A stretch of DNA of 64,000 nt from Dimorphilus gyrociliatus (taxonomy: Eukaryota; Annelida; Polychaeta; Dinophilidae), in contig CAJFCJ010000005.1 of assembly GCA_904063045.1 (NCBI GenBank), positions 2,536,165 through 2,600,164 of the forward strand, read 5' to 3'. Below, one piece after another: positions 18,160 to 28,516 of the stretch. Below the pieces are notes generated by a model, which saw only the letters and a program-made list of their open reading frames with translations, was not told the origin of the DNA and searched no databases. A program made the translations under genes and the position numbers. How positions within the stretch are numbered: position 1 is the stretch's first letter; every line of letters starts with the position of its first letter.

Positions 18160-19872
18160 TTACTTAATTGTAAACAAGCATATTTCACTTGACGTGAGAC
18201 AAATAAACCTGTTAATACTTGTTCCTAAAATTTTCAAACAAGCCATCAACTTTTCTCTTCTTTCGAACTTTTCATCGTACAGGTATAAATATTTTTCATC
18301 ACAGCTATCTTGACATAATACCAAGTAGCCGTGAGGCTGAAATTCACGTATATCTTCTAAATTATCGATTTTATATGACTTTTTAGAATCTCCAGTAGAC
18401 TTATCTAAAATCGATACTGTGTTCTCTGTCTCATTTCGAACTATAAGGTCACCATTGCACTTCATAGAAATATCAAGTAAAAGGGCTTGATGAATTTTCC
18501 AACGGAGTTTATCATTGAGAAATAAGTATAGATTACCTTCTTCGTCCCTAGCGCTTACATACCTTTGAAAAACTCCCGGTTCGTATGCCCTAAGTGATAC
18601 GTACCTTTTCTCACTTACAACTGTAAATTTAACGGATCTTCCCAAAGGTTTCTGAGAAGTTAAAAGAAATCCTTCATCGGAAGATAAAGCATAAATAAAG
18701 TTGAAAGTCATGACAAATTTTGAAATATGTTTATTGAGTTCAATCTCTAATTCCGGAAGATTTCCAAACGTACGAAAGAAAATGTGATTAGAATTGTTGG
18801 GGTTGTTAAAGGTATCTAAGTAAAAAAATCCGCTTCCTCCCACTTCCAAAGACGATGGATTTATCGTTTCCATAGAGTTTAGCTTTATTAGTCTTTTATC
18901 GAATTGTGCAATATTCGATGAATTTGATTCATGATTGGTAATTTCATTTTCGGTTGATGAAATTCGAGGATTTCCATTTAATTGACCGTTTTTGTGTAAG
19001 ATAGGATAAGCACCAAACAGATTTGGTTCTAGATTATAGCCGACAGGTCCTGGCTCTAAAACTAAGCTAAATTCCGATACATTTTTCAAAGATGTATTTG
19101 CTTGTTGCGATTCTTCTGATCTCTGTTTGAAGCGAACACTGCAAGAATCTACTTCACCTGTCGATAATTTATATTCAATCGATACTTTAGGTGTTTCTTT
19201 CATTATCATCTCGTTCTTTGATAGTTTTTCAAAAATCTTTTCAAAATCATCTTCATTTATCGACGCAATATTTAAACTTTCAACGCATTCGCCTACCATC
19301 TCACATTTCTTTGAATAAAATTCATAGACCTTAGCTTCAATATCACAGAATTCTTCTTCGATTTGTGCTATAGACGATAATCTATATTCTTTAACTAATT
19401 GCAATAACTCCTTTAGGGATTGCGAATTTTTATCTATTTGCCTTTTATATATATCATAACATCTGTTCAGCATATTTTTGAACGGTTCAAATGGAAGAAT
19501 TTCGCATGTTGATTCTGAATGATCCTGCTGAAGGCAATCTTCGCATATTTCTAGAGTAGCACAAGTCTTACAAAACAGAGTGGGTTGGACTACTTTTTTG
19601 GAATGTTTGCAACAATCTTCTACTAGATTATCGGCTTCAGCCTTTAGTTGACATATGTTGCCTAAATTTTTCGGAAAATTTACCACATCACCCATCGGAA
19701 CTATTATCTCACGACTGCAAGTAGGACATATAATAACGTTATTGATTACTAGACCTTGAAGGCATTGAACGCAGAATGTATGATGACAAGGCATTAGCCT
19801 TGATCCTGTCCGTAACCAAGAATTCCTACATATAGTACATTTCGAAGTATTATGAAATCTTTGGAAATCCAT
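18160..19872 (-). CDS. TRIM-like protein with an extended linker: RING, B-box, coiled coil, beta-propeller
   Basis: At 570 residues this is the longest member. The RING starts C12/C15 and contains MPCHHTFCVQCL. The B-box-like site is CCKHSKKVVQPTLFC to DHSESTC. The extra length is a Ser/Asn/Gly-rich linker of about 70 residues between the coiled coil and blade 1 (around 245-320), with no recognisable domain. The propeller carries FVMTFNFIYALS, MKCNGDLIVRNE and FQPHGYLVLCQD, shared with the minus-strand gene at 10813-12408. It ends in ICLFTIK. It converges with the plus-strand gene ending at 18047. Confidence 0.92.
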   Translation of the reverse strand: MDFQRFHNTSKCTICRNSWLRTGSRLMPCHHTFCVQCLQGLVINNVIICPTCSREIIVPMGDVVNFPKNLGNICQLKAEADNLVEDCCKHSKKVVQPTLFCKTCATLEICEDCLQQDHSESTCEILPFEPFKNMLNRCYDIYKRQIDKNSQSLKELLQLVKEYRLSSIAQIEEEFCDIEAKVYEFYSKKCEMVGECVESLNIASINEDDFEKIFEKLSKNEMIMKETPKVSIEYKLSTGEVDSCSVRFKQRSEESQQANTSLKNVSEFSLVLEPGPVGYNLEPNLFGAYPILHKNGQLNGNPRISSTENEITNHESNSSNIAQFDKRLIKLNSMETINPSSLEVGGSGFFYLDTFNNPNNSNHIFFRTFGNLPELEIELNKHISKFVMTFNFIYALSSDEGFLLTSQKPLGRSVKFTVVSEKRYVSLRAYEPGVFQRYVSARDEEGNLYLFLNDKLRWKIHQALLLDISMKCNGDLIVRNETENTVSILDKSTGDSKKSYKIDNLEDIREFQPHGYLVLCQDSCDEKYLYLYDEKFERREKLMACLKILGTSINRFICLTSSEICLFTIK

Positions 19873-20490
19873 GGTAAAAAACGTAAATGTTTACTAAATA
19901 AAAGCTGTAAACGCAAAGAATCTAGAGAGCACTAAAATTGTTGTGAACAGTACTTTTAATATTAAAGAATTCCTTGATATTTATGAATTTTATCAGATAT
20001 TCTCACTAGTTGTTTGATAAGATGTGTTCAAAACTAGTATTCACATTGATATTCTCAATTGTTAACTAATTGTTCTGATGACTCAGAAGATCACTAATTA
20101 TAGATAATACCATTCCCAAAGCTTTTGCTGTTGCTGTCTTACTTTTCCCAGTTCATTAAATTTATGGATTACTAGTTTCCAAATATCTTTACTCCATTGA
20201 TAAATACCTAACGTACGCCAATTAACCCTTTTTGGCCTATAAAAAAAGATTAAACAGATTAAAAAGAAAAAAGAAAAAATTTTAAACCAGATTACTTGTT
20301 ACAGCCTGTACGTAAAATTAGTTATTAAAAAGATACAATAGTACATTTACCAAATGACAATAGTGGTTATTGACAGCCTATCCACAAGCAAAAAATCCAC
20401 TTGCTTAAATTATTAGTAGCAGTTCATTTTTTTTGTTTGCTATTAGCTGTCAGTGGTTGTTGTGAATTCTTCGTTTTAACACCGTATAAT
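19873..20490. other. Intergenic, no gene supported
   Basis: Divergent spacer between a minus-strand and a plus-strand TRIM-like gene. The reading frame of the downstream gene is open back to a TTG at 20401 and encodes a hydrophobic stretch that imitates a signal peptide. It has no ATG and I treat it as untranslated. Confidence 0.5.
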
Positions 20491-21957
20491 ATGGCAACTA
20501 GCAGCTTTGTGATAAATGAAAAAGATATTAAATGTAATATTTGTACGAAATCATGGATAGACAAAGACCCAAAGCAACTCGAATGTCAACATGTCTTCTG
20601 CTATAAATGTTTGGCTAAGACTCTTGAAGATAATGTTAGGTTGACTTGTAAAACTTGTAAACGTGTTACTGAGGCTACCCTAGGAATTAGCACACTCCCT
20701 AGCTGTAAGTTCTCACAGCTCTTCAAGACAAAAAAAGATGTACCAACTTGTGTAATACATCCTGCAATAGTACCACCCTTCTACTGTGAATATTGTAAAG
20801 CAACAAACCTCTGCGTAGAATGTATGAGGAAACATACATCAGATCCAAACTGTAGAGTTGCGCCCATGGCTGATTTACAAATGTTAGTTCGAATGATAGA
20901 GGAGGAAAGAGAAAATCAAGAGAAACAAGAAACAGCCATAAAAGGGATCATGCAACAAGAAAAAGAGAAATGTATTAAGATGTTGAATAATAAGTTCGAT
21001 GAAATTCTATCTAAAGTCACAGACATATTCGAAAATAGACAAAAAGATTTGAAGCTTCTGTTGAGAAAAGAAAACTATTTCATGTCTGGAGAGGATTTAC
21101 AACATCGCTTGAAGGAGCTTTGTGGACGTACGATAAAACCTAACATACAACCTAACATCACTCTTGATTATGAGTTATTTAATGACCATGATTGTATAGT
21201 TGAGAAAAATATTGATGATATGAAACTTGACTATATAAAGACCATACACACTGATCGAGATTGTCGATACTGGATGGATAATGCTTTCTATATTTGCCTA
21301 AGTACTGAAAAGTAACAACAGTTAATACTTAAAACTTTTGATAATACCATTATAAAGGAAATACCTTTACAGCAGTATTTTCTACAGTATGAATTAACAG
21401 AACACTACTTTTACGGTATAGCATTAGACAAACGTTTATACAAGTCATTGATAAGCAATATTAACGATTCTGTTGCCCTTGAACAAGAAAACTGCATTCT
21501 GACGTATAATTTTATATTGGCGGTGGAAGAAGATTCTTTGGGAAAAAGCTACGTTATAGCCAAGAACAAGGTTGGCGATCTCGATTTTTATATGGAAGGA
21601 AAATATATATGGTGTAAACCAGCCGTAGATATAAACGTTGTTTGCTTCCTTCCCTTTTGTAATGTACTTATACGACAGGGCAACTCCCTTTTAGTTATCA
21701 GCAAAGACAACGGTTCTGTTTTATACGATATACCATTCAACATTGAGATATTAGGAGCATTCTCAGTTCCAAAAATAGGTATCCTGCTAAGTTTAAAACG
21801 TGAACAATGCAATATGGTATATCTATACGATTTTAATCTGAAAAAACATAGAGAAATGAATTGTGAATGGAATATTCTAACAGTAACAAAATCTGGTCGG
21901 ATTTTCATTAGAGAAAGTTCAACTAGCGATTTAGCCAAAATTTACAAGTTTAGATAA
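20491..21957 (+). pseudogene. TRIM-like gene interrupted by one in-frame stop codon
   Basis: From the ATG at 20491 (MATSSFVINEKDIKC) the frame encodes RING (C15/C18, C32/H34/C37/C40, C53/C56), B-box, coiled coil and the start of blade 1. It then meets TAA at 21313-21315, after 274 codons. The same frame continues without another stop to 21957, giving blade-2-like YELTEHYFYGIALD, then later blades and the normal terminal strand AKIYKFR. Read through, it would be 488 residues, matching the 487-residue paralogue that follows. There is no frameshift and no ATG after the stop in the expected place. This could be a young pseudogene, a segregating nonsense allele, an assembly error or a truncated RING-B-box-coiled-coil protein like those at the right end. 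Confidence 0.75.
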
Positions 21958-22351
21958 AATGACGTTTATTTTATTCTTTATATGTTAAATGCATAATTTT
22001 AGTTTGGCGTTACACATTTTCACAATTGTTTTTATCTATTTGTAACACCTTTTTGCACTGAGTTATTTTAACAATACAAATATGCAAATGAAAGAATTTC
22101 TCAACTGTTATATCTGTCTTTATAAAGTCTTAACAGAGATTTATAGTATTATTGATATAAGACAGTGAATAAAAGTTGGATAGTTTCCTAACAAAAAAAT
22201 CAATTAAATGGCCAAAATGTTAAAGATTAATATTAGACGAAATCCTCTTTTTTTTTTATATGAGAATGATCTTTTAACATTAGAAACTAAGTTTGTAAAT
22301 AATAATAAGTCAATACTACATTCACCTGTACTTAGCGTTTGAACGTTCATA

Positions 22352-23815
22352 ATGATTTCTTCGCAACATACGCTTAATGAGGAGGATGTCGAATGCGCTA
22401 TCTGCTTGGATAAATGGCTTGAAAAAGATTCTAGAGTGTTAGCCTGCCAACATATATTCTGTTTAAAGTGCCTTAGACAATTTGAAGATAACGGAGCGAA
22501 TATTTCGTGCTCAATTTGTCGTACGGAAACGCCCATTCCAAGCGGAGGAGTAGAGAAACTCCCTGAGAAATTGATAAAAAACTCTTCAAAAAAAGTTGAA
22601 AATAATACTAGACTTTGCTTAAAACATGAAAGAGACGCTATTCAACCATACATCTATTGTAAATGTTGCGAAACTAGCAATCTATGCGAAATTTGTATTG
22701 AAAACGATCATCTAAATGATAATTGTGAAATTTTACTGGAAAAATCACTAAATGAAATTAAACAATCAATTGAAGAATACAAAGATAATGAAAAATTAAA
22801 TATGCAAAAATTAATGGATGAAATTAGGGAATTAGAAGAAGATTGTTATAAAAAGATAACAGAAAGATGCGGAGAGATAAGAGGAAAGATTAAAGAATTT
22901 TATCAAAGGAAATATACAGATTATGATTATTTAAAATCAAGAGAAGATATTCTAACAAAACAAAACGATTTAACTAATCGATTAAAAGAATTGGAAAAGG
23001 AAAAATTGAATATTCATAAAACGGTTAATATATCAATTGAATATGAATTCAACGTAAATATGTTAGAAGATTCAGAATTGAAGAAAAAGAAACTTGTTTG
23101 TCTTCGACAGTTTAAAATACAAAATTCATTTCTGTATTTTAATGAAAGGGGATACTATTCCACAAAGAACGTTCACAAAAACATGAGTATTATATATAAA
23201 ACCTTTGAAGATGGAAAGGATAATAATGAAATTCTTGTACAAGGTTTTAAACAAAGATTTATGACGGATAGATACTTTTTTGGAATAGCTCAAAATGATG
23301 GACGATTATACGTTTCCCCAACAAATAGCCTCGATAAATTACAATGTTTAAGAGTAAATGAATGCTATCTAACGTATAGATCAATATGGGCTGTTGGAGA
23401 AGATCTTTTCTCACAAAGTTATATAATTGCCGAGAATATGGTTGGAGATTTGGATTTCTTTATTGGAGAAAAATATAAAAGAAGCTTTTCCGGAAACGAT
23501 ATTTCTAAAATATGTCTTTTATCAAATGGTAATATAATAATCCAAAAGATCAATGAACTATTAATGGTAGATAGAGAAACTAATGAAATATTAAAACGAA
23601 GTGAAATCTATGGTTTTAAAAATATGTGTAATTTCCCTCAAACTGGATTATTAATTCTTTTACAAAATAAAGAAATGTACTTATACGATTATAACTTTCA
23701 AAGAGTACAAAAAATGGAATGCTATCCATACGTTTTGGGTATTACTAACACTGGGTGTCTATGCATTCCCAAAGGAATACCAGTGAAAGAGGCTATGATT
23801 TATAAATTTGAATAA
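22352..23815 (+). CDS. TRIM-like protein: RING, B-box, coiled coil, beta-propeller
   Basis: 487 residues beginning MISSQHTLNEEDVEC (first RING Cys at 15). The RING has LACQHIFCLKCL. The B-box-like site is CLKHERDAIQPYIYC to DHLNDNC. The coiled coil is long and charged (about 130-225). Propeller: FMTDRYFFGIAQND, KICLLSNGNIIIQK, NFPQTGLLILL, and the final MIYKFE. The blade order and the GDLDF motif in blade 3 match the nonsense-interrupted gene just upstream, so the two are tandem duplicates. Confidence 0.92.
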   Translation: MISSQHTLNEEDVECAICLDKWLEKDSRVLACQHIFCLKCLRQFEDNGANISCSICRTETPIPSGGVEKLPEKLIKNSSKKVENNTRLCLKHERDAIQPYIYCKCCETSNLCEICIENDHLNDNCEILLEKSLNEIKQSIEEYKDNEKLNMQKLMDEIRELEEDCYKKITERCGEIRGKIKEFYQRKYTDYDYLKSREDILTKQNDLTNRLKELEKEKLNIHKTVNISIEYEFNVNMLEDSELKKKKLVCLRQFKIQNSFLYFNERGYYSTKNVHKNMSIIYKTFEDGKDNNEILVQGFKQRFMTDRYFFGIAQNDGRLYVSPTNSLDKLQCLRVNECYLTYRSIWAVGEDLFSQSYIIAENMVGDLDFFIGEKYKRSFSGNDISKICLLSNGNIIIQKINELLMVDRETNEILKRSEIYGFKNMCNFPQTGLLILLQNKEMYLYDYNFQRVQKMECYPYVLGITNTGCLCIPKGIPVKEAMIYKFE

Positions 23816-23931
23816 TTGTTATTTTACTATTTTACTGGATAATTATTCATTCGTAAGAAGAACTTTGGCATTTTGTTTGTATTTGAAATTTAAAGGATTA
23901 AAGTTAATTATCTAATTACATCATCAAAAAA

Positions 23932-24771
23932 ATGTCAAAATTATCATTAAAAAATCATTTATTATTGATTAATAAGGAAAATAGTAAAAAATTGATTCAT
24001 TTAAGAACTATAAATGATTTTATCGGCTATGGAATATGTATGTCTGTACAAGGTTTCTACTATTTCGCTTATTTTTCAATGAAAACTAAAACCATAATCT
24101 ATCAACCTTACTGTCAAAATGAGGAAATTAGAGAAATTTCCTTCAACACTGATATATCTGATTTTACTGTAACAAGAAATTATATTTATGTTAAAAGTTA
24201 TCCATTAAATTTACTATTGTATGGTAAACTTTCGTACGGAACTTTAATTCCATTAATATCAATGGAATATGTAATAAATAAACTAATTACGGCAATAGAC
24301 ATAAACGACATAAATGAAAGATATTTGTTAATAATGAAGGAATATGATAATTTATATTTCTTTAAAAATAATCTACTTGTATGGAGAAACAACGATTTTA
24401 ATCATATTTGTAATGCTTCTATATGTAGTAACGGAAATGTAATTGTAATGCAAAGAGACTATAAATTAGTTATAATCGATAGAAATAATGGTATTAAATT
24501 AAATAATATTTGTTATTATTCTTTTAATCAAAGCTATGTTCGTATAAATTGTCTTCCTTCTAATAATTTTCTCTTATTAACTAAAAATAAAGCGAAGAAT
24601 TCAAGTAAAAACAATGAATTGTATTTTATAAATAAAGGAAATTTTAGACAAGAGAAATTATTGTTTAAAGGTGAAATTAAAGATGTTTATTGTTCAATTA
24701 GTAATAATTATATAATATTAAGATATAAGTCATATAGTCGACTGGAAATTTGTAGAATTGAATATGAATAA
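23932..24771 (+). CDS. Propeller-only paralogue (no RING, B-box or coiled coil)
   Basis: 279 residues from the ATG at 23932. The whole chain matches the propeller half of full-length members: MSVQGFYYFAYFS (blade 1), FTVTRNYIYVKS (blade 2), NASICSNGNVIVMQ (blade 4), CLPSNNFLLL (blade 5) and a last strand ending ICRIEYE. It is closest to the genes at 28517 and 26451. The protein begins at the pre-blade-1 linker, so the loss removed the N-terminal half cleanly. The frame is intact over 840 nt, which argues against simple decay. It could compete with full-length ligases for substrates or be a young 5'-truncated duplicate. It starts 116 bp after the previous stop. Confidence 0.8.
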   Translation: MSKLSLKNHLLLINKENSKKLIHLRTINDFIGYGICMSVQGFYYFAYFSMKTKTIIYQPYCQNEEIREISFNTDISDFTVTRNYIYVKSYPLNLLLYGKLSYGTLIPLISMEYVINKLITAIDINDINERYLLIMKEYDNLYFFKNNLLVWRNNDFNHICNASICSNGNVIVMQRDYKLVIIDRNNGIKLNNICYYSFNQSYVRINCLPSNNFLLLTKNKAKNSSKNNELYFINKGNFRQEKLLFKGEIKDVYCSISNNYIILRYKSYSRLEICRIEYE

Positions 24772-24989
24772 ACGGCTCTTCTTGTATGGGAAGATGGAAG
24801 TTGTTGTATGTTTTGGTGGGACATTTCATAACGTCTATGAGAAATGCAAGATAATCATCGGAATTTAGAGTTAGTACCCCTGTTTCCTTCCTCTGAATAA
24901 GAGGTGAAGACAAAGTACCTGACAAAGTTTATTAAAATACAAATATGTATCTGTTCAACATTCTATTCAAACATACCAATTATAATATA

Positions 24990-25570
24990 CTAATACAGTT
25001 TCAAATTGCTTCCTTTTAACATCATTTCAACTTCTCTACCATCAATTTCTCCCTTTTTTTCTCTAATGAAGCTTAACGCCAAATCTTGAATTCTTGAAAA
25101 CAATGTTAAAATAGACAAAGATAAATATTCATCACGAAAACAACTATTGTGACATTAGCATGAATAATATCCCTCTCGCGTAGGTAGTTTAAGGTAGATG
25201 AAATATTCATCAGAAACTCTTCTTTGTCACTACATCCTCCCTATTTTAACATTTGTCTTAGATCAAATTCTGTAATCTCATAAACAGCGAGTTGCTTCTT
25301 AGCATGACCAGAAGAAAAAGGATAAGGATAGTTCAAAAATTATGGACATGATACAAACATTTAATTGGAATCAAAAAATACTCTATCCTTCCAAATTTTG
25401 CTTTCAATATCATTTAAAGTTGCCATCTTTTTCATTCTGTTCTTCCTTCTTGGATTCTCTTACAACAAATACATTTGAATATTTTCCGAAGGAAAGTTCT
25501 TTGACAATCTTATAATTCCATATTTCCATTCCAATATTGCTTGAACACTCTGATTTATCTTCATTATAAG
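24990..25570 (-). pseudogene. Decayed protein-kinase-like (pseudokinase-like) gene
   Basis: Minus-strand translation, in shifting frames, gives successive kinase-like segments. From high to low coordinates they are: an N-lobe start with glycine-loop-like IVKELSFGKYSNVFVV, a hinge-like LAVYEITEFDLRQMLK, then (after a TAG) a helix and catalytic-loop-like piece, SSTLNYLRERDIIHANVT. After a frameshift comes SRIQDLALSFIREKKG in the DFG position, ending LKLY-stop at 24990-24992. HANV in place of HRDL recalls the HGNV of JAK-type pseudokinase domains, but that assignment is from memory. At least two frameshifts and three stops are present. It shares nothing with the TRIM family. Confidence 0.55.
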
Positions 25571-26450
25571 TAATATCATCAGTATCCTACTATGAAATTT
25601 TGAGTTCTAGTTAATTTTTATACTCAACTGCTAAATAAGTCAATATGCTTCTAATGAATGCAATGTATATTCTAATGAATAATAAATGCTTAACGAACTC
25701 TACTTTATCTTTAATCTTATACCGATTAAAAACGGATTAAGCACAACTAACCTCTCTTTTTTCAGTCACCCAAAAAAAGACGCTGTATCTTTTGTTGCTT
25801 AAAGATAAAAGTAGAATGAAGTAGTTGTACTATGTTCACGAAATTTTTCACATTCAGAGATTGTTTATGGATAGTGTTGATCAAGTATGTCTTCGAATAA
25901 AAGTAACAATATAATTATAAAATATCAATTCAATCATGAAAATCATCTATTTATATTGGAAAATATCAAAGTAAATTTCAACTAAATCATATAATAGAGA
26001 AAAATAGTGAAAATATGGTTATTTTCTAATTGTCCAATCACAGTCAACTATTTCATTTTTTTCCATGTGGTTAGCAGAATTTGGACATTGCATCATACCA
26101 CTCTAAAAATTTGCTAAATGTCAACTTCAAGGTATTTCTTTAACTTTTTAATGTAATCTACCATATTTTTTGATTAAATAAAATATACAATTTGATCGAA
26201 ATTGTTTTATTAAAATCAAAATTTTTATTAGTTATTATCCATTTTTTTTGTCTAAATATTATCGTGAAATATTAAAATTTTAGTTGGGGAATATAGGACC
26301 AGATTATTCCAATCATTGGGCGTTCAACGTGCCTTACAGAGAACTGTTTAGGTAAATAGCTTAATAGAATGAATGTATATATTAATTTTAGGATATTTTC
26401 TAGGAAAAATTAACATAAATGACGAATATCAGTTTCTTTTTCCAAAAGAT
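25571..26450. other. Intergenic, no gene supported
   Basis: AT-rich. A candidate 41-nt 5' UTR intron for the next gene (GTAAATAG at 26351 to TTTTAG at 26391) is possible but unsupported. Between 24772 and 24989, left of the kinase relic, a minus-strand frame (about 24922-24770) encodes protein-like sequence (NSDDYLAFLIDVMKCP) that I cannot place. Confidence 0.4.
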
Positions 26451-27956
26451 ATGACTACTACTCAGTATACGATTGATTCAAGCGACTTGCAATGTGCGAT
26501 ATGTTTAGAACCGTGGGTTAATAAGGACCCTAGAATGCTTCCCTGTCAGCATACTTTTTGCCTTTCGTGTCTTATTATTCAGGAGAAGGATAACAAAATT
26601 GTTTGCGCTATCTGCCGTACACCCCTTCTTTTGCCTGAAGGAGGAGCGCCCCATCTGGCTAAGAATATCTTTTTCAATCGTATAAAAGAGATAAGAAACG
26701 AATTAGATATTTGTAAAAAACATGATAAAGAGCTGTTAAATCCTACTTTCTTTTGTAGAACATGCTGTACTAGAGTATACTGTTTCGATTGTCTCCAATT
26801 AGATCATTCTCTTTCAGAATGTAGAGTATTTTCTCACGAAGCCGTTAAGAAATTGAACATAAAATGCTTTGAAACGATTAATCAGCAAAGAGAAAATAAT
26901 ACTAGAAGTTTAGAAATGATTCTGGAAAAATTCACAGAACACAAGAAATCGGCTCATGAATTGTTAGATAAAAAATATAGGGAAACCGAAATGAAAATAA
27001 AGGAATACTTTGGAAATAGGGAACATGAGTTATGCTCTTTTATCGATCGAACAGATGATATATTTGTTAAGGAGAAATTGTTCAACAACTATTTAAAAAA
27101 GATTTCAACGGAAAATATTGTTATTGACGAAACACAAGAGTTGGCCATAGACCATTATATTCGCGTAATAGATAAGGCTAACAATACTTCTATTGGACCA
27201 TTTAAGAGACATCTTCTACGTTTAAGGGATGATGAAAATATTTCCGGTTCTAGAGTAAGTCTATCATGCAACGGAACTTATTACTTTTCTGATACAGGCT
27301 TATTCCAAAAAGTGCTCAATTTTCAAACATTCACCAGCGAAGAAAACTATTCTATTCAAATGAATTTGGAAGCGTCTGATGTTTATGTTACTAGAAGTTA
27401 TATATTTGCACTTAACGCAAATAGTAAACTCTTATACTGTGCTCAGAAAAATAATAATTTTATTACCCTAGAGGAATACGCCAACGATTCATGTAAGATA
27501 CTGTCAATTAAGCAAAACGTTCACGATGTTAACGTATTGGTTATGAAATGTTCTAATGAGCTTTGTCAGTATGAAAATAGTGATTTTCTATGGTCAAAGC
27601 AAAATTATAATGATCTGGTAGATGCTACCCATTTTGAAAATGGAAACGCTTTAGTTGTATTAAAAAGTCATATGCTAATAGAACACGAGTTTAGAACTGG
27701 TAATCAAATCAGAGCTTTTCCTTCTCGCGGTCTGTGTCAAATTACTTCAATAAGTAATCAAGGTATTTTACTTTTATTTGAGAATAAAGAAGATGGTAGA
27801 GATGACAAAAAGATCTTATATTACGCTGACGAAAATTTTAGTCAACATAAATTACTGGATGGAGATATAGAGAGAATTCATTCGACAAGAGAATCTAATC
27901 ATGTTTATGTAAAATTCGCCTCGACTGATGCATTATGTATATTCAAATTGATATAA
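26451..27956 (+). CDS. TRIM-like protein: RING, B-box, coiled coil, beta-propeller
   Basis: 501 residues from the ATG at 26451 (MTTTQYTIDSSDLQC). An upstream in-frame ATG at 26373 would add 26 residues, but the 26451 start puts the RING Cys at 15 as in the paralogues. RING core LPCQHTFCLSCL. B-box-like CKKHDKELLNPTFFC to DHSLSEC. The coiled coil (about 130-225) ends with the KEKLFNNYLKKIS motif. The propeller is relatively divergent: VYVTRSYIFALN (blade 2), DATHFENGNALVVL (blade 4), SISNQGILLLFE (blade 5), final CIFKLI. Confidence 0.9.
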   Translation: MTTTQYTIDSSDLQCAICLEPWVNKDPRMLPCQHTFCLSCLIIQEKDNKIVCAICRTPLLLPEGGAPHLAKNIFFNRIKEIRNELDICKKHDKELLNPTFFCRTCCTRVYCFDCLQLDHSLSECRVFSHEAVKKLNIKCFETINQQRENNTRSLEMILEKFTEHKKSAHELLDKKYRETEMKIKEYFGNREHELCSFIDRTDDIFVKEKLFNNYLKKISTENIVIDETQELAIDHYIRVIDKANNTSIGPFKRHLLRLRDDENISGSRVSLSCNGTYYFSDTGLFQKVLNFQTFTSEENYSIQMNLEASDVYVTRSYIFALNANSKLLYCAQKNNNFITLEEYANDSCKILSIKQNVHDVNVLVMKCSNELCQYENSDFLWSKQNYNDLVDATHFENGNALVVLKSHMLIEHEFRTGNQIRAFPSRGLCQITSISNQGILLLFENKEDGRDDKKILYYADENFSQHKLLDGDIERIHSTRESNHVYVKFASTDALCIFKLI

Positions 27957-28516
27957 AATTATAATTGGAAATATTCAGTTGAATTATGCGCAAGTTGTAT
28001 ATCTATTTATATTGTTTGTATTAACTGTAAGGAGGTTGTTAATTAAATAAATATTACAAGTTAGTTTAATTAAAGAGAATGGCCGATAAAAGAGATTGTA
28101 TTAATTATTCCTTCTTTCGTTTAGTTTGAAAAATATCGTATACTTGTACCATTCGAAAATCGTATGAAATTCTTAATGAGTACATTAGATTTATGTTAAT
28201 GAAGGATATATGATTGTATAGTAACTTAATTGGCATATATCACAATTGTAGAAGGAATATATATATGTATTAGTAAATACACTGTATATTTCTGTAAATA
28301 CAAATGAAAGATTGCGAAACGAAAATAATACAGTGTCCATAGTTAGGACTCCGTAATGTATTTGTAAATTGATAGGCTCAACAAAAATATTCTCCGGGCA
28401 GAGATATCAACAAAAACCCACTGGAGCTGAAATTTGAATGAATATTTTCATTAAATGATGGTTAACAAACAATACTCTTCGATTATCAATTAGATTTCTA
28501 CTTATCGATTTTTGAT
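27957..28516. other. Intergenic, no gene supported
   Basis: AT-rich spacer between two co-oriented TRIM-like genes, with short TA runs near 28258. No ORF, relic or structured repeat recognised. Confidence 0.5.

Noticed and set aside
20401-20490. Signal-peptide-like N terminus (LVAVHFFCLLLAVSGC) in front of a RING protein
   Set aside because: The extension begins at TTG, not ATG. The ATG at 20491 gives the family's standard N terminus with the RING Cys at residue 15.
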